Source: 70-18 sp041691815
GTDB taxonomy: Bacteria > Pseudomonadota > Alphaproteobacteria > Acetobacterales > Acetobacteraceae
Length of the DNA stretch: 7,352 nucleotides
Reading direction: 5' to 3'
NCBI GenBank assembly: GCA_041691815.1
Contig: JBEPTZ010000177.1
Coordinates: 1-7,352, forward strand
Below, in pieces: positions 1 through 4,869 of this stretch. Position numbers and translations under genes: made by a program. Every line of letters starts with the position of its first letter. The stretch's first letter is position 1. The notes under the pieces were generated by a model. The model did no database searches, had not been told where the DNA came from, and saw only the letters and a program-made list of their open reading frames with translations.

Positions 1-103
1 TCGGGCCGGAGAACGGGCAGGACTTGCGGCGGCGGTAGAACGGCCGGCGGGCGCCCACGGCGGAGCGCCGTGCGGCGGGGTTCACATCGGTGGTATCGGA
101 CAT
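1..103 (-). CDS. rpsR: 30S ribosomal protein S18, N-terminal part (runs off window)
   Basis: S18 is a small-subunit protein that binds 16S rRNA as a heterodimer with S6 on the platform of the 30S particle. Only the first 34 codons are present because the gene leaves the window at base 1. The peptide starts MSDTTDVNPAARRS and continues into the very conserved S18 stretch RRPFYRRRKSCPFSGP, which identifies it. The ATG at 103-101 is preceded by GAGGAG (plus-strand bases 113-118), which lies inside the last codons of rpsF, 9 nt from the start. Only six bases separate the rpsF stop from this ATG, so the two genes share a transcript and are probably translationally coupled. The downstream partner in most bacteria is rplI (L9), which would lie outside the window. 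Confidence 0.96.
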   Translation of the reverse strand, partial: MSDTTDVNPAARRSAVGARRPFYRRRKSCPFSGP

Positions 104-109
104 CTGGTG

Positions 110-652
110 CTACTCCTCGCCGCCACGGCGGTTGTCACGCTCATCGCGCCCGCCACGGTGGTCGTCGCGGCCGCCGTCGCGCTCATCGCGCGGCCCGTCA
201 TCGCGGGCGCGGAACTCCTCGCGGTCGTCAAAGCCGCGCTTGCGTCCGGATTCGAACCGCCCGGCCGGCTTCGGCCCACGGAACCCGCGCTCGCGGTCGT
301 CGGACTTGCGCGACAGGATCGCACTCGGCGCCTCGTCGATCGCCTCCACCCGGATGGTCATGAACCGCAGCACGTCCTCGTTGAGGCGAAGCTGACGCTC
401 CATCTCCACGATCGACGCCGGCTTGGCGTCCAGGCCCATCAGCATGTAATGGCCCTTGCGGTTCTTCTTAATCCGGTAGGCCAGACTGCGCAGGCCCCAA
501 TACTCGCGCTTCTGCACCGAGGTCACGCCCTCGGTGCCCGGCACGATACCGTTATCGGTGTCGACCAATGCGGCGATCTGATCGGCGACCGCCTCGACCT
601 GCTGCTGGGTCACGTCATTGCGTGCGATAAACACGCATTCATAGAGCGGCAT
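110..652 (-). CDS. rpsF: 30S ribosomal protein S6 with long charged C-terminal tail
   Basis: S6 partners S18 in the 30S platform. The 180-residue product begins MPLYECVFIARNDV. The S6 fold occupies about residues 1-105, with typical segments KREYWGLRSLAYRIKKNRKGHY (48-69, beginning QKREYWGLR at 47) and VLRFMTIRVE (94-103). A GTG two codons upstream (658) is also in frame, but the GAGGG ribosome-binding site is only 0-1 nt from it and about 7 nt from the ATG at 652, so I chose the ATG. Residues 108-180 form a low-complexity tail of Arg, Asp, Glu and Gly ending GGEE. E. coli S6 is about 131-135 residues. Longer tails are usual in alphaproteobacteria, but this one is at the long end. The gene leads the rpsF-rpsR operon and is transcribed from a promoter at 763-790. 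Confidence 0.97.
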   Translation of the reverse strand: MPLYECVFIARNDVTQQQVEAVADQIAALVDTDNGIVPGTEGVTSVQKREYWGLRSLAYRIKKNRKGHYMLMGLDAKPASIVEMERQLRLNEDVLRFMTIRVEAIDEAPSAILSRKSDDRERGFRGPKPAGRFESGRKRGFDDREEFRARDDGPRDERDGGRDDHRGGRDERDNRRGGEE

Positions 653-762
653 GTGCACTCCCTCTGGCTTGTCTCTGCCCCGGACCCGGATATGGGCCCA
701 ACGCCACCATGGCGCGCGAGCATAGCCGGAGGACGCCGATCCCCCGGCAGGGAAGGCGCGGG

Positions 763-790
763 CTTATACACACATGCGCCAGGGACGCAA
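763..790 (-). promoter_or_regulatory. Candidate sigma-70 promoter for the rpsF-rpsR operon
   Basis: Read on the minus strand, TTGCGT (plus bases 785-790) and TATAAG (763-768) are separated by 16 bp, a good match to the housekeeping promoter pattern. Transcription would start near base 756, giving a leader of about 100 nt before the rpsF ATG. The site lies in the 159-bp gap between rpsF and the 812-1486 gene, so the ribosomal operon does not depend on read-through from that gene. Confidence 0.6.
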
Positions 791-805
791 GGCGCCGCCC
801 GCGCC
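791..805 (-). terminator. Short GC hairpin after the helical-protein gene
   Basis: Seven bases past the stop codon of the 812-1486 gene, the minus strand reads GGCGC, a 5-nt loop, then GCGCC. No T-tract follows, so it is at best a weak or Rho-assisted terminator. It abuts the -35 box of the rpsF promoter. Confidence 0.25.
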
Positions 806-811
806 GGCCGC

Positions 812-1486
812 TCAGAACTTCTGCGGAAACTGCTTGGCCAGCGCATCGGCCAGCACGTCCGAGATCATATACATATGCTGCGTCATCGCCGCCCAGGTGT
901 CCGCCTCACCGGCGTAATCCTTGGCCATCAGCTCCTGGATCTGGCTGATGTGATGCCCGGCATGCGCCTGGAACAGCCCGAACGCCGCGTCTTTCGGAAT
1001 ATTCGGGTTGGCATGCGACAGGAACACCGCGATCTGCTCGGCATTGGTCATCAGATCGGTGATCGCCGCACTCTGCGCCGTGGCGTTCTTGGCGATGGTG
1101 GCGTCCAGATAGCCCTTGATCGCGCCGTAATGCCCGGCCAGCAGCTTGAACAGCCCGTCCCGCCCGGCCACGCCATAGAACGGCTCGATCGCGGCGGCGA
1201 TCGCCTTGGCGTTGGCCACCACCTGCTGCTCGGCGGCGGCCTCCTCAGCGGCATTGCCCGCCAGCCCGGCGGTGACCACGTTGCGCACCCAGAACACATG
1301 CCCGATCCACAGATCGCGCAGCGCCATTTTGGTGGCGGTCAGCTTCGCCGAATCGACCGCGGTCTTGGCGGCGATCAGCGTCACCCCGCTCATCTGATGC
1401 GTGCCGTGCGCCGCCGCCGGCAATGGCGCCGCCGCCAGCATCCCGGTCAGGGTGAGACACAGCGCGGTGGAGAGAATTTGAGGCAT
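812..1486 (-). CDS. Secreted all-helical protein of unknown function, His-rich
   Basis: The 224-residue product starts with a Sec-type signal peptide: a hydrophobic stretch at about 5-20, with a likely AxA cleavage site around residues 23-26 (PAAA|HG). The mature part is predicted to be helical (Ala/Leu/Gln-rich, no transmembrane segment). It resembles a family of periplasmic or extracellular uncharacterised proteins that I recognise by three segments: LRDLWIGHVFWVRNVV (57-72), FLSHANPNIPKD (155-166) and the C-terminal DVLADALAKQFPQKF (210-224). Some relatives carry the annotation 'glycosyltransferase', which nothing here supports. Histidines at 27, 30, 63, 119, 158, 175, 178, 179 and 204 lie at positions that could line a helical bundle and bind a metal or haem; that is inference. 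AGGGAGC lies about 7 nt before the ATG. The gene is divergent from the regulator gene and shares its promoter island. Confidence 0.85.
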   Translation of the reverse strand: MPQILSTALCLTLTGMLAAAPLPAAAHGTHQMSGVTLIAAKTAVDSAKLTATKMALRDLWIGHVFWVRNVVTAGLAGNAAEEAAAEQQVVANAKAIAAAIEPFYGVAGRDGLFKLLAGHYGAIKGYLDATIAKNATAQSAAITDLMTNAEQIAVFLSHANPNIPKDAAFGLFQAHAGHHISQIQELMAKDYAGEADTWAAMTQHMYMISDVLADALAKQFPQKF

Positions 1487-1518
1487 GGTCGTTGCTCCCT
1501 TGGTTGATGGCGAGCCCG

Positions 1519-1546
1519 AACATACCCCGTATTGGCTTTAATACAA
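1519..1546 (-). promoter_or_regulatory. Candidate promoter for the helical-protein gene
   Basis: On the minus strand, TTGTAT (plus 1541-1546) and TATGTT (1519-1524) are 16 bp apart, giving a leader of about 26 nt before the ATG at 1486. The 1529-1544 inverted repeat lies between and across these boxes, so a bound regulator would block the promoter. Base composition drops sharply to AT-rich here compared with the surrounding DNA. Confidence 0.4.
1529..1544. promoter_or_regulatory. Inverted repeat, possible operator in the divergent promoter region
   Basis: GTATT (1529-1533) and AATAC (1540-1544) are perfect 5-bp arms around a 6-bp spacer. The site overlaps the candidate -35 box of the plus-strand regulator promoter (1532-1537) and fills the spacer of the minus-strand promoter, the expected place for an autoregulatory operator. 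It does not resemble the CAAC-N6-GTTG site known for cyanobacterial SufR. The arms are short, so chance occurrence is possible in this AT-rich stretch. Confidence 0.35.
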
Positions 1547-1560
1547 GCTATATATGTTAT
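1532..1560 (+). promoter_or_regulatory. Candidate promoter for the regulator-DUF4258-DUF2283 transcript
   Basis: TTGGCT (1532-1537) and TGTTAT (1555-1560) are separated by 17 bp within an AT-rich island (about 1527-1575). Transcription would begin near 1567, leaving about 60 nt before the preferred ATG at 1629. The alternative ATG at 1572 would be nearly leaderless. Confidence 0.4.
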
Positions 1561-1628
1561 AAGATGCAAATATGGACATCCCCCCGCCAAACCGCCATAC
1601 TCCGCCCTCGCAACTCCGGACGCAGCCC

Positions 1629-2264
1629 ATGCAGCCCACCACCGAACCCCTCGGCACCACCCAGCGCACCCTGCTGCGCGCCCTGCTGCACAACCAGCCC
1701 GGCCTCACCATCGACGCCCTGGCCGAAACCCTGTCGATCAGCCGCAACGCCGTCCGCCAGCACATCACCGCACTCGAGCGCGACGGCCTGCTCGCCCGCG
1801 GCCCCACCCAACCCACCGGCGGCCGCCCGGAGCAACTCTACGTCCTCACCAACGCCGGCCGCGAGCGCTTCCCCCGGCAATACACCTGGCTCTCGGAGGT
1901 GATGCTGCGCACCCTGCGCGACCAACTCGGCCCCGAAGGCCTGGCCGCCAGCATGGAAGCAATGGGCCGCGCCGTCGCCGACCACATGCTGGGCGCCGCA
2001 CCCGACGCGCCGCTCGCCACCCGCATCGCCGCGCTCAACCAGTTGATGGGCGACCTCGGCTACGACACCCTGCCGCCCGAGCCCGCCGCCATCGAGGCGC
2101 GCAACTGCGTGTTCCACAAGCTCGCCGCCGAAATCCCCGAAGTCTGCCGCTTCGACGTCGCCCTCGCCGCCCAGGCCGCCGGCCGCGAGGTCGAACACCA
2201 GGCCTGCATGGTGCGCGGCGACCCGGTCTGCCGGTTCCATTTCGTGCCGCCCGCCGCCAAGTGA
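1629..2264 (+). CDS. SufR-like winged-helix transcriptional regulator with C-terminal cysteines
   Basis: The 211-residue product has an N-terminal winged helix-turn-helix (about 10-75): LTIDALAETLSISRNAVRQH (26-45) is the helix-turn-helix, and the wing carries the GGRPEQLYVLT motif typical of SufR/DeoR-ArsR-like regulators. The C-terminal domain holds Cys160, Cys173, Cys193 and Cys201, the last two in ACMVRGDPVCRFHF. C-X12-C at 160-173 matches the spacing of the Fe-S-ligating cysteines in SufR. The second half also resembles small-molecule-binding domains that end in GDPxCxF. An iron-sulfur or metal-sensing repressor is therefore likely, but its ligand and targets are inferred. An in-frame ATG at 1572 would add 19 Pro-rich residues. 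I prefer 1629, which follows GGA at 8 nt and begins just before the conserved domain. No suf or isc genes are nearby. The stop overlaps the next start (GTGA). Confidence 0.85.
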   Translation: MQPTTEPLGTTQRTLLRALLHNQPGLTIDALAETLSISRNAVRQHITALERDGLLARGPTQPTGGRPEQLYVLTNAGRERFPRQYTWLSEVMLRTLRDQLGPEGLAASMEAMGRAVADHMLGAAPDAPLATRIAALNQLMGDLGYDTLPPEPAAIEARNCVFHKLAAEIPEVCRFDVALAAQAAGREVEHQACMVRGDPVCRFHFVPPAAK

Positions 2265-2518
2265 TCCGCTACCTGGCCCACGCCCAGGAAGCCATGCGCC
2301 GACGCGGCCTGCCGCCGGCCTGGATCGAGGACACCATCTCCGCGCCGGACTGGACCACCCCCGACCCCGGCCACGCGGATCGCACCCGGTCGTTCAAACT
2401 GCTCGAAGCGGCCGGCGACCGTGTGCTACGAGTGGTGCACTGGACCGACGGCGAGGACGTGGTTGTCCTCACCGCCATGCTCGACCGCGACGCGCTCAGG
2501 CAAAGGAGCCGATCATGA
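2261..2518 (+). CDS. DUF4258 family small protein (possible toxin-like partner)
   Basis: The 85-residue product starts at a GTG that overlaps the regulator's stop codon (GTGA, 2261-2264) and ends with a TGA that overlaps the next gene's start (ATGA, 2515-2518). It reads MIRYLAHAQEAMRRRG, then WIEDTISAPDWTTPDP (22-37), DRTRSFKLL and VLRVVHWTDGEDVVVLTAMLDRD. This is the DUF4258 pattern: an N-terminal helix of the 'H-A-x-E-x-M-x-x-R-G' type, then a beta sheet carrying V-V-x-x-x-D/E-V-V-L-T. DUF4258 genes often sit next to DUF2283 genes, as here, and the pair is commonly suspected of being a toxin-antitoxin module, though biochemical support is thin. There is no separate ribosome-binding site, so translation is probably by reinitiation from the regulator gene. 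Confidence 0.8.
   Translation: MIRYLAHAQEAMRRRGLPPAWIEDTISAPDWTTPDPGHADRTRSFKLLEAAGDRVLRVVHWTDGEDVVVLTAMLDRDALRQRSRS
2502..2508 (+). promoter_or_regulatory. Strong ribosome-binding site for the DUF2283 gene
   Basis: AAAGGAG lies 6 nt before the ATG at 2515, inside the end of the DUF4258 gene. It is the best Shine-Dalgarno match in the accessory block. The DUF2283 protein could therefore be made in excess of its DUF4258 neighbour, which has none, as expected if it were an antitoxin. Confidence 0.7.
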
Positions 2519-2715
2519 TCAAGACCAGCTACGACCCCAAGGCCGACGCACTGTTCGTCTGGCTCGGCCCCGAAGGCGCGAAATCGGCCGAAACCCGCGA
2601 AATTTCCCCCGGCGTGCTGCTGGATTACGACGACACCGGCCGCCTGATCGGCATCGAGGTGCTGGACGTCAGCACCCGCGACAGCCTGCCCTCACCGGCT
2701 CGGCGCGCAGCCTGA
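2515..2715 (+). CDS. DUF2283 family small protein (possible antitoxin-like partner)
   Basis: The 66-residue product matches the DUF2283 pattern over almost its whole length. It opens with MIKTSYDPKADALFVWL (the 'YDpxaDaLyi' motif), then SAETREISPGVLLDYDDTG (23-41) and RLIGIEVLDVS (the 'G-x-x-x-G-I-E-I-L' motif). It is a compact beta-rich domain without a DNA-binding motif. Translation starts at an ATG sharing bases with the DUF4258 stop (ATGA), behind an excellent AAAGGAG. The function of the family is not established. Pairing with DUF4258 suggests an immunity or antitoxin role, which is inference. The gene closes the three-gene regulator transcript. Confidence 0.88.
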   Translation: MIKTSYDPKADALFVWLGPEGAKSAETREISPGVLLDYDDTGRLIGIEVLDVSTRDSLPSPARRAA

Positions 2716-2725
2716 CGAGAAAGGC

Positions 2726-2740
2726 CGGGGCGCTGCCCCG
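2726..2740. terminator. Hairpin between the convergent DUF2283 and amidotransferase genes
   Basis: CGGGGC (2726-2731) and GCCCCG (2735-2740) form a perfect 6-bp stem with a GCT loop, 10 nt after the DUF2283 stop. No run of T follows on either strand. A second weak stem (GGGGTATAGCCC, around 2766-2777) lies nearer the amidotransferase stop. In this convergent 76-bp gap the two could serve as a bidirectional, probably Rho-assisted, terminator. Confidence 0.4.
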
Positions 2741-2791
2741 CACCCCGCCCCGTTCTTGAAGCATTGGGGTATAGCCCTTGGAACCCCCGAC

Positions 2792-3586
2792 TCACGCCAC
2801 TTCCGGCACCGGCACCGGCACCCGCATCCCGGCCACCCGCACCGGCTCGCCCGGCTCGGCCACCACGTAATGCCCGGCCGGAATCGCATGCCAGTCCGCC
2901 GTCTCGGTATCGATCGGCTCGGACACCACGATCAGCCCCCGCGCATCCTCGCGCCAGTACAGCGTCGGCGGCCGGTCATCGGACGCCCAGCGGAACGCCC
3001 AGATCGACGCCCCATCGGTCAACGCCGCGGTAAACCGCAACGCCGCCGTCACCCCGGCCTCCTGCATCATCCCGTACAGCCGCCCCAGCGTCCGCCCGAT
3101 CGCCGCCGCCGGGTCCTCCTTCAGCCCATCGGCCATCGCCACCAGCAGAATCGCCTCGGAATCGGTGCTGCCCTGCCGCATGTCGTACAGCGCATCCGGG
3201 ATCATCGCCTCCACCCGCCGCCGCAACGCCGCCCAGCCGCCCACCTGGCCGTTATGCATGAACATGAACCGCCCGGCCGAGAACGGATGGCAGTTCGACC
3301 GCGTCGTCGCCGTCCCGGTCGCAGCCCGGATATGCGCAAAGAACAACCTGGACCGCACCTGCGCGCAGATCGATCGCAGATTCTCATCCGACCACGCCGG
3401 ATGCACCTCGCGATACAGCCCCGGCTCCTGCCGCTCGCCGTACCACCCCACCCCGAATCCGTCGCCATTGGTCGCCGTCTTGCCCTCGCGCGCATGCAGC
3501 GACTGGTCAATCAGCGAATGCGCCGGCGCCGCCACCAGCGCCTCCAGCAGAATGGCATCCCCGCGATAACAGAGAAACCGGCACAT
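2792..3586 (-). CDS. Class II glutamine amidotransferase, YafJ type
   Basis: The 264-residue product is a stand-alone N-terminal nucleophile glutaminase domain that would release ammonia from glutamine. The start at 3586 gives MCRFLCYRG, placing the catalytic cysteine at residue 2 as the family requires. An upstream start at 3610 would bury it, and GGGAGG lies just before the chosen ATG. Other family motifs are NGDGFGVGWY (40-49), FAHIRAAT (83-90), MHNGQVGGW (110-118), GSTDSEAI (139-146) and VSEPID (221-226). Length matches E. coli YafJ (about 255). No synthetase domain is attached and no obvious acceptor enzyme is adjacent, so the ammonia acceptor is unknown. EgtC of ergothioneine synthesis is a relative, but no egtB or egtD is present. 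The gene is divergent from fabD across 122 bp. Confidence 0.92.
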   Translation of the reverse strand: MCRFLCYRGDAILLEALVAAPAHSLIDQSLHAREGKTATNGDGFGVGWYGERQEPGLYREVHPAWSDENLRSICAQVRSRLFFAHIRAATGTATTRSNCHPFSAGRFMFMHNGQVGGWAALRRRVEAMIPDALYDMRQGSTDSEAILLVAMADGLKEDPAAAIGRTLGRLYGMMQEAGVTAALRFTAALTDGASIWAFRWASDDRPPTLYWREDARGLIVVSEPIDTETADWHAIPAGHYVVAEPGEPVRVAGMRVPVPVPEVA

Positions 3587-3634
3587 GCACCCCTCCCGTT
3601 GGCCCGCCACCCACCATAGCGTGCGGCCTCAAGA

Positions 3635-3663
3635 TTGACATCCGGACAATCACAGGGTGAAAC
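3635..3663 (+). promoter_or_regulatory. Candidate promoter for fabD
   Basis: A perfect -35 box TTGACA (3635-3640) is followed after 17 bp by TGAAAC (3658-3663), a poor -10 match. Transcription would begin near 3670, leaving about 40 nt of leader that includes a small hairpin. The perfect -35 with a weak -10 suggests either moderate strength or an activator. Confidence 0.45.
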
Positions 3664-3670
3664 CCGCACC

Positions 3671-3684
3671 ACGCCGAAAGGCGT
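3671..3684 (+). promoter_or_regulatory. GNRA-tetraloop hairpin in the fabD leader
   Basis: ACGCC (3671-3675), loop GAAA, GGCGT (3680-3684) form a perfect 5-bp stem capped by a stable GNRA tetraloop, 24 nt before the fabD ATG. It would sit at the very 5' end of a transcript started from the candidate promoter and could stabilise that mRNA. It is not followed by a T-run, so a terminator is unlikely. Confidence 0.35.
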
Positions 3685-3708
3685 TCATTCAGAATAAAGA
3701 CCCCCCGC

Positions 3709-4668
3709 ATGTCCGTTCACGCCTTCATCTTCCCCGGCCAGGGCAGCCAGGCCCCCGGCATGGGCCGCGACCTCGCCGCCGCCTTCGCCGCCGCCCGCGA
3801 GGTGTTCCAGGAAGTCGACGACACGCTGGGTCAAAAGCTCTCCAAGCTGATGTTCGAAGGCCCGGCCGAGGAACTCACCCTCACCGAGAACGCCCAGCCC
3901 GCCCTGATGGCGCACTCCCTCGCCGTGCTGCGGGTGCTGGAGCGCGAGGGCAATTTCCGCCTCGCCGACCGCGCCGTGGTGGTCGCCGGCCACTCGCTCG
4001 GCGAATACTCGGCGCTCGCCGCCGCCGGCGCCTTCACCGCCTCCCAGGCCGCCAGCCTGCTGCGGCTGCGTGGCACCGCGATGCAAAAGGCGACCCCCGC
4101 CGGCCTCGGCGCCATGGCCGCCCTGCTCGGCGCCGAGATGGAGCTCGCCGGCGAAATCTGCACCGCCGCCGCCACCACCCCGGAAGGCGACACCGAGGTG
4201 ATCCAGCCGGCCAACGACAACGGCGGCGGCCAGGTGGTCATCTCCGGCCACCGCACCGCGATCGAGCGCGCCATCGAGATCGCCAAAACCCGTGGCGTCC
4301 GCCGCGCCATGCTGCTGCCGGTCTCCGCCCCGTTCCACTGCGCCCTGATGGCCCCCGCCGCCGAGGCGATGGCCGAAGCCCTGCGGCACAGCCCGCCGGC
4401 CGCCCCGATGGTCCCGGTGATCGCCAACGTCTCCGCCGCCAAGGCCACCGACCCCGCCGAGATCGCCCGCCTGCTGGTCGAACAGGTCACCGCCACGGTG
4501 CGCTGGCGCGAATGCATGCAGGCGATGGCAGCCCTCGGCGTCGACAGCTTCCTGGAACTCGGCGCCGGCAAGGTACTTACCGGATTGGCCAAACGCATCC
4601 TCCCCGACGCCACCGCCAGCGCCGCCGGCACCCCGGCCGAAATCGAGGCGATGCTGAAGCTGTTGTAG
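3709..4668 (+). CDS. fabD: Malonyl-CoA:ACP transacylase
   Basis: FabD moves the malonyl group from CoA to the phosphopantetheine arm of acyl carrier protein, supplying the extender unit for fatty-acid elongation in the cytoplasm. The 319-residue product has the oxyanion-loop motif FPGQGSQ (8-14), the nucleophile elbow GHSLGEYSAL (94-103, Ser96), the malonyl-carboxylate-binding Arg121 in LRLRGTAMQ, the catalytic His210 in PVSAPFH and Gln259 in the C-terminal region. All key residues of the family are present. It is slightly longer than E. coli FabD (309), mostly from a segment around 150-175 containing PANDN. There is no strong ribosome-binding site ahead of the ATG; AAAGA at about 8 nt is the best candidate. 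It heads the fabD-fabG-acpP-fabF cluster but is separated from fabG by a large palindromic element. Confidence 0.97.
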   Translation: MSVHAFIFPGQGSQAPGMGRDLAAAFAAAREVFQEVDDTLGQKLSKLMFEGPAEELTLTENAQPALMAHSLAVLRVLEREGNFRLADRAVVVAGHSLGEYSALAAAGAFTASQAASLLRLRGTAMQKATPAGLGAMAALLGAEMELAGEICTAAATTPEGDTEVIQPANDNGGGQVVISGHRTAIERAIEIAKTRGVRRAMLLPVSAPFHCALMAPAAEAMAEALRHSPPAAPMVPVIANVSAAKATDPAEIARLLVEQVTATVRWRECMQAMAALGVDSFLELGAGKVLTGLAKRILPDATASAAGTPAEIEAMLKLL

Positions 4669-4684
4669 GCAGGACGTGAGGGAT

Positions 4685-4825
4685 GTTCTTTTTTGCAAAA
4701 AAGAACCAAAAAACTTTTATCCGCCTTGCAACGCCGAGCGCATGGAGACTCCAGAGTCTCCACAAACGCGATGCTGCAAGGCGGATAAAAAGTCTTTTTG
4801 CTTCTTTTTCTTCAGAAAAAGAAGC
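4685..4825. repeat. 141-bp nested palindromic element between fabD and fabG
   Basis: Four inverted repeats are stacked symmetrically. A perfect 22-bp palindrome lies at 4685-4706 (arms GTTCTTTTTTG and CAAAAAAGAAC). A long stem follows, with left arm 4713-4730 (ACTTTTATCCGCCTTGCA) and right arm 4775-4793 (TGCAAGGCGGATAAAAAGT), differing by one extra base. Inside it is a hairpin at 4743-4762 (TGGAGACTC, CA loop, GAGTCTCCA). A final hairpin lies at 4800-4825 (GCTTCTTTTTCT, TC loop, AGAAAAAGAAGC). The two outer hairpins resemble each other, so the whole unit is an approximate palindrome centred near 4753. It looks like an intergenic repeat of the REP or MITE kind, and I associate similar A/T-tract palindromes with Acetobacteraceae intergenic regions. 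No flanking direct repeats were seen. Confidence 0.85.
4713..4799. terminator. Possible bidirectional intrinsic terminator within the palindromic element
   Basis: The long stem formed by 4713-4730 and 4775-4793 is followed on the plus strand by CTTTTTG (4794-4800), and on the minus strand its other end is followed by GTTTTTTGG. A strong stem with T-tracts at both ends fits a terminator working in both directions. If active, it would end much of the fabD transcript before fabG. Confidence 0.5.
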
Positions 4826-4856
4826 GCTTGCCTTCCCCACCCTGCTTAACGCGCTC

Positions 4857-4863
4857 TAAGGAG
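4857..4863 (+). promoter_or_regulatory. Ribosome-binding site of fabG
   Basis: TAAGGAG lies 6 nt before the ATG at 4870 and fixes that start. Longer in-frame extensions run back into the palindromic element and are not plausible. I saw no convincing promoter in the 31 bp between that element and this site. Confidence 0.8.
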
Positions 4864-4869
4864 AACCCG

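Noticed and set aside
812..1486. Glycosyltransferase annotation sometimes given to this protein family
   Set aside because: The protein is small, secreted and helical, with no nucleotide-sugar-binding fold or DxD motif.
107..1507. A 466-codon open frame on the plus strand across rpsF and the helical-protein gene
   Set aside because: It is antisense to two convincing minus-strand genes, has a low-complexity His/Arg/Gly-rich translation and no recognisable domain. Long antisense frames are expected in high-GC DNA.
2792..3586. EgtC of ergothioneine synthesis
   Set aside because: The domain is related, but no egtB, egtD or other pathway gene is in view and the motifs fit the YafJ type equally well or better.
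3685..4698. Long open frames on both strands overlapping fabD (about 340 codons each)
   Set aside because: The true FabD frame carries all family motifs. The others are Arg/Pro- or Gly-rich shadows.
4685..4825. The palindromic element as an insertion sequence or a phage attachment site
   Set aside because: It contains no transposase frame, no flanking direct repeats were seen, and no integrase gene is nearby. An intergenic repeat or terminator explains it better.
4826..4856. A dedicated fabG promoter (TTGCCT with TTAACG)
   Set aside because: The spacing is only about 12 bp and no better pair was found, so it is not reported as a feature.
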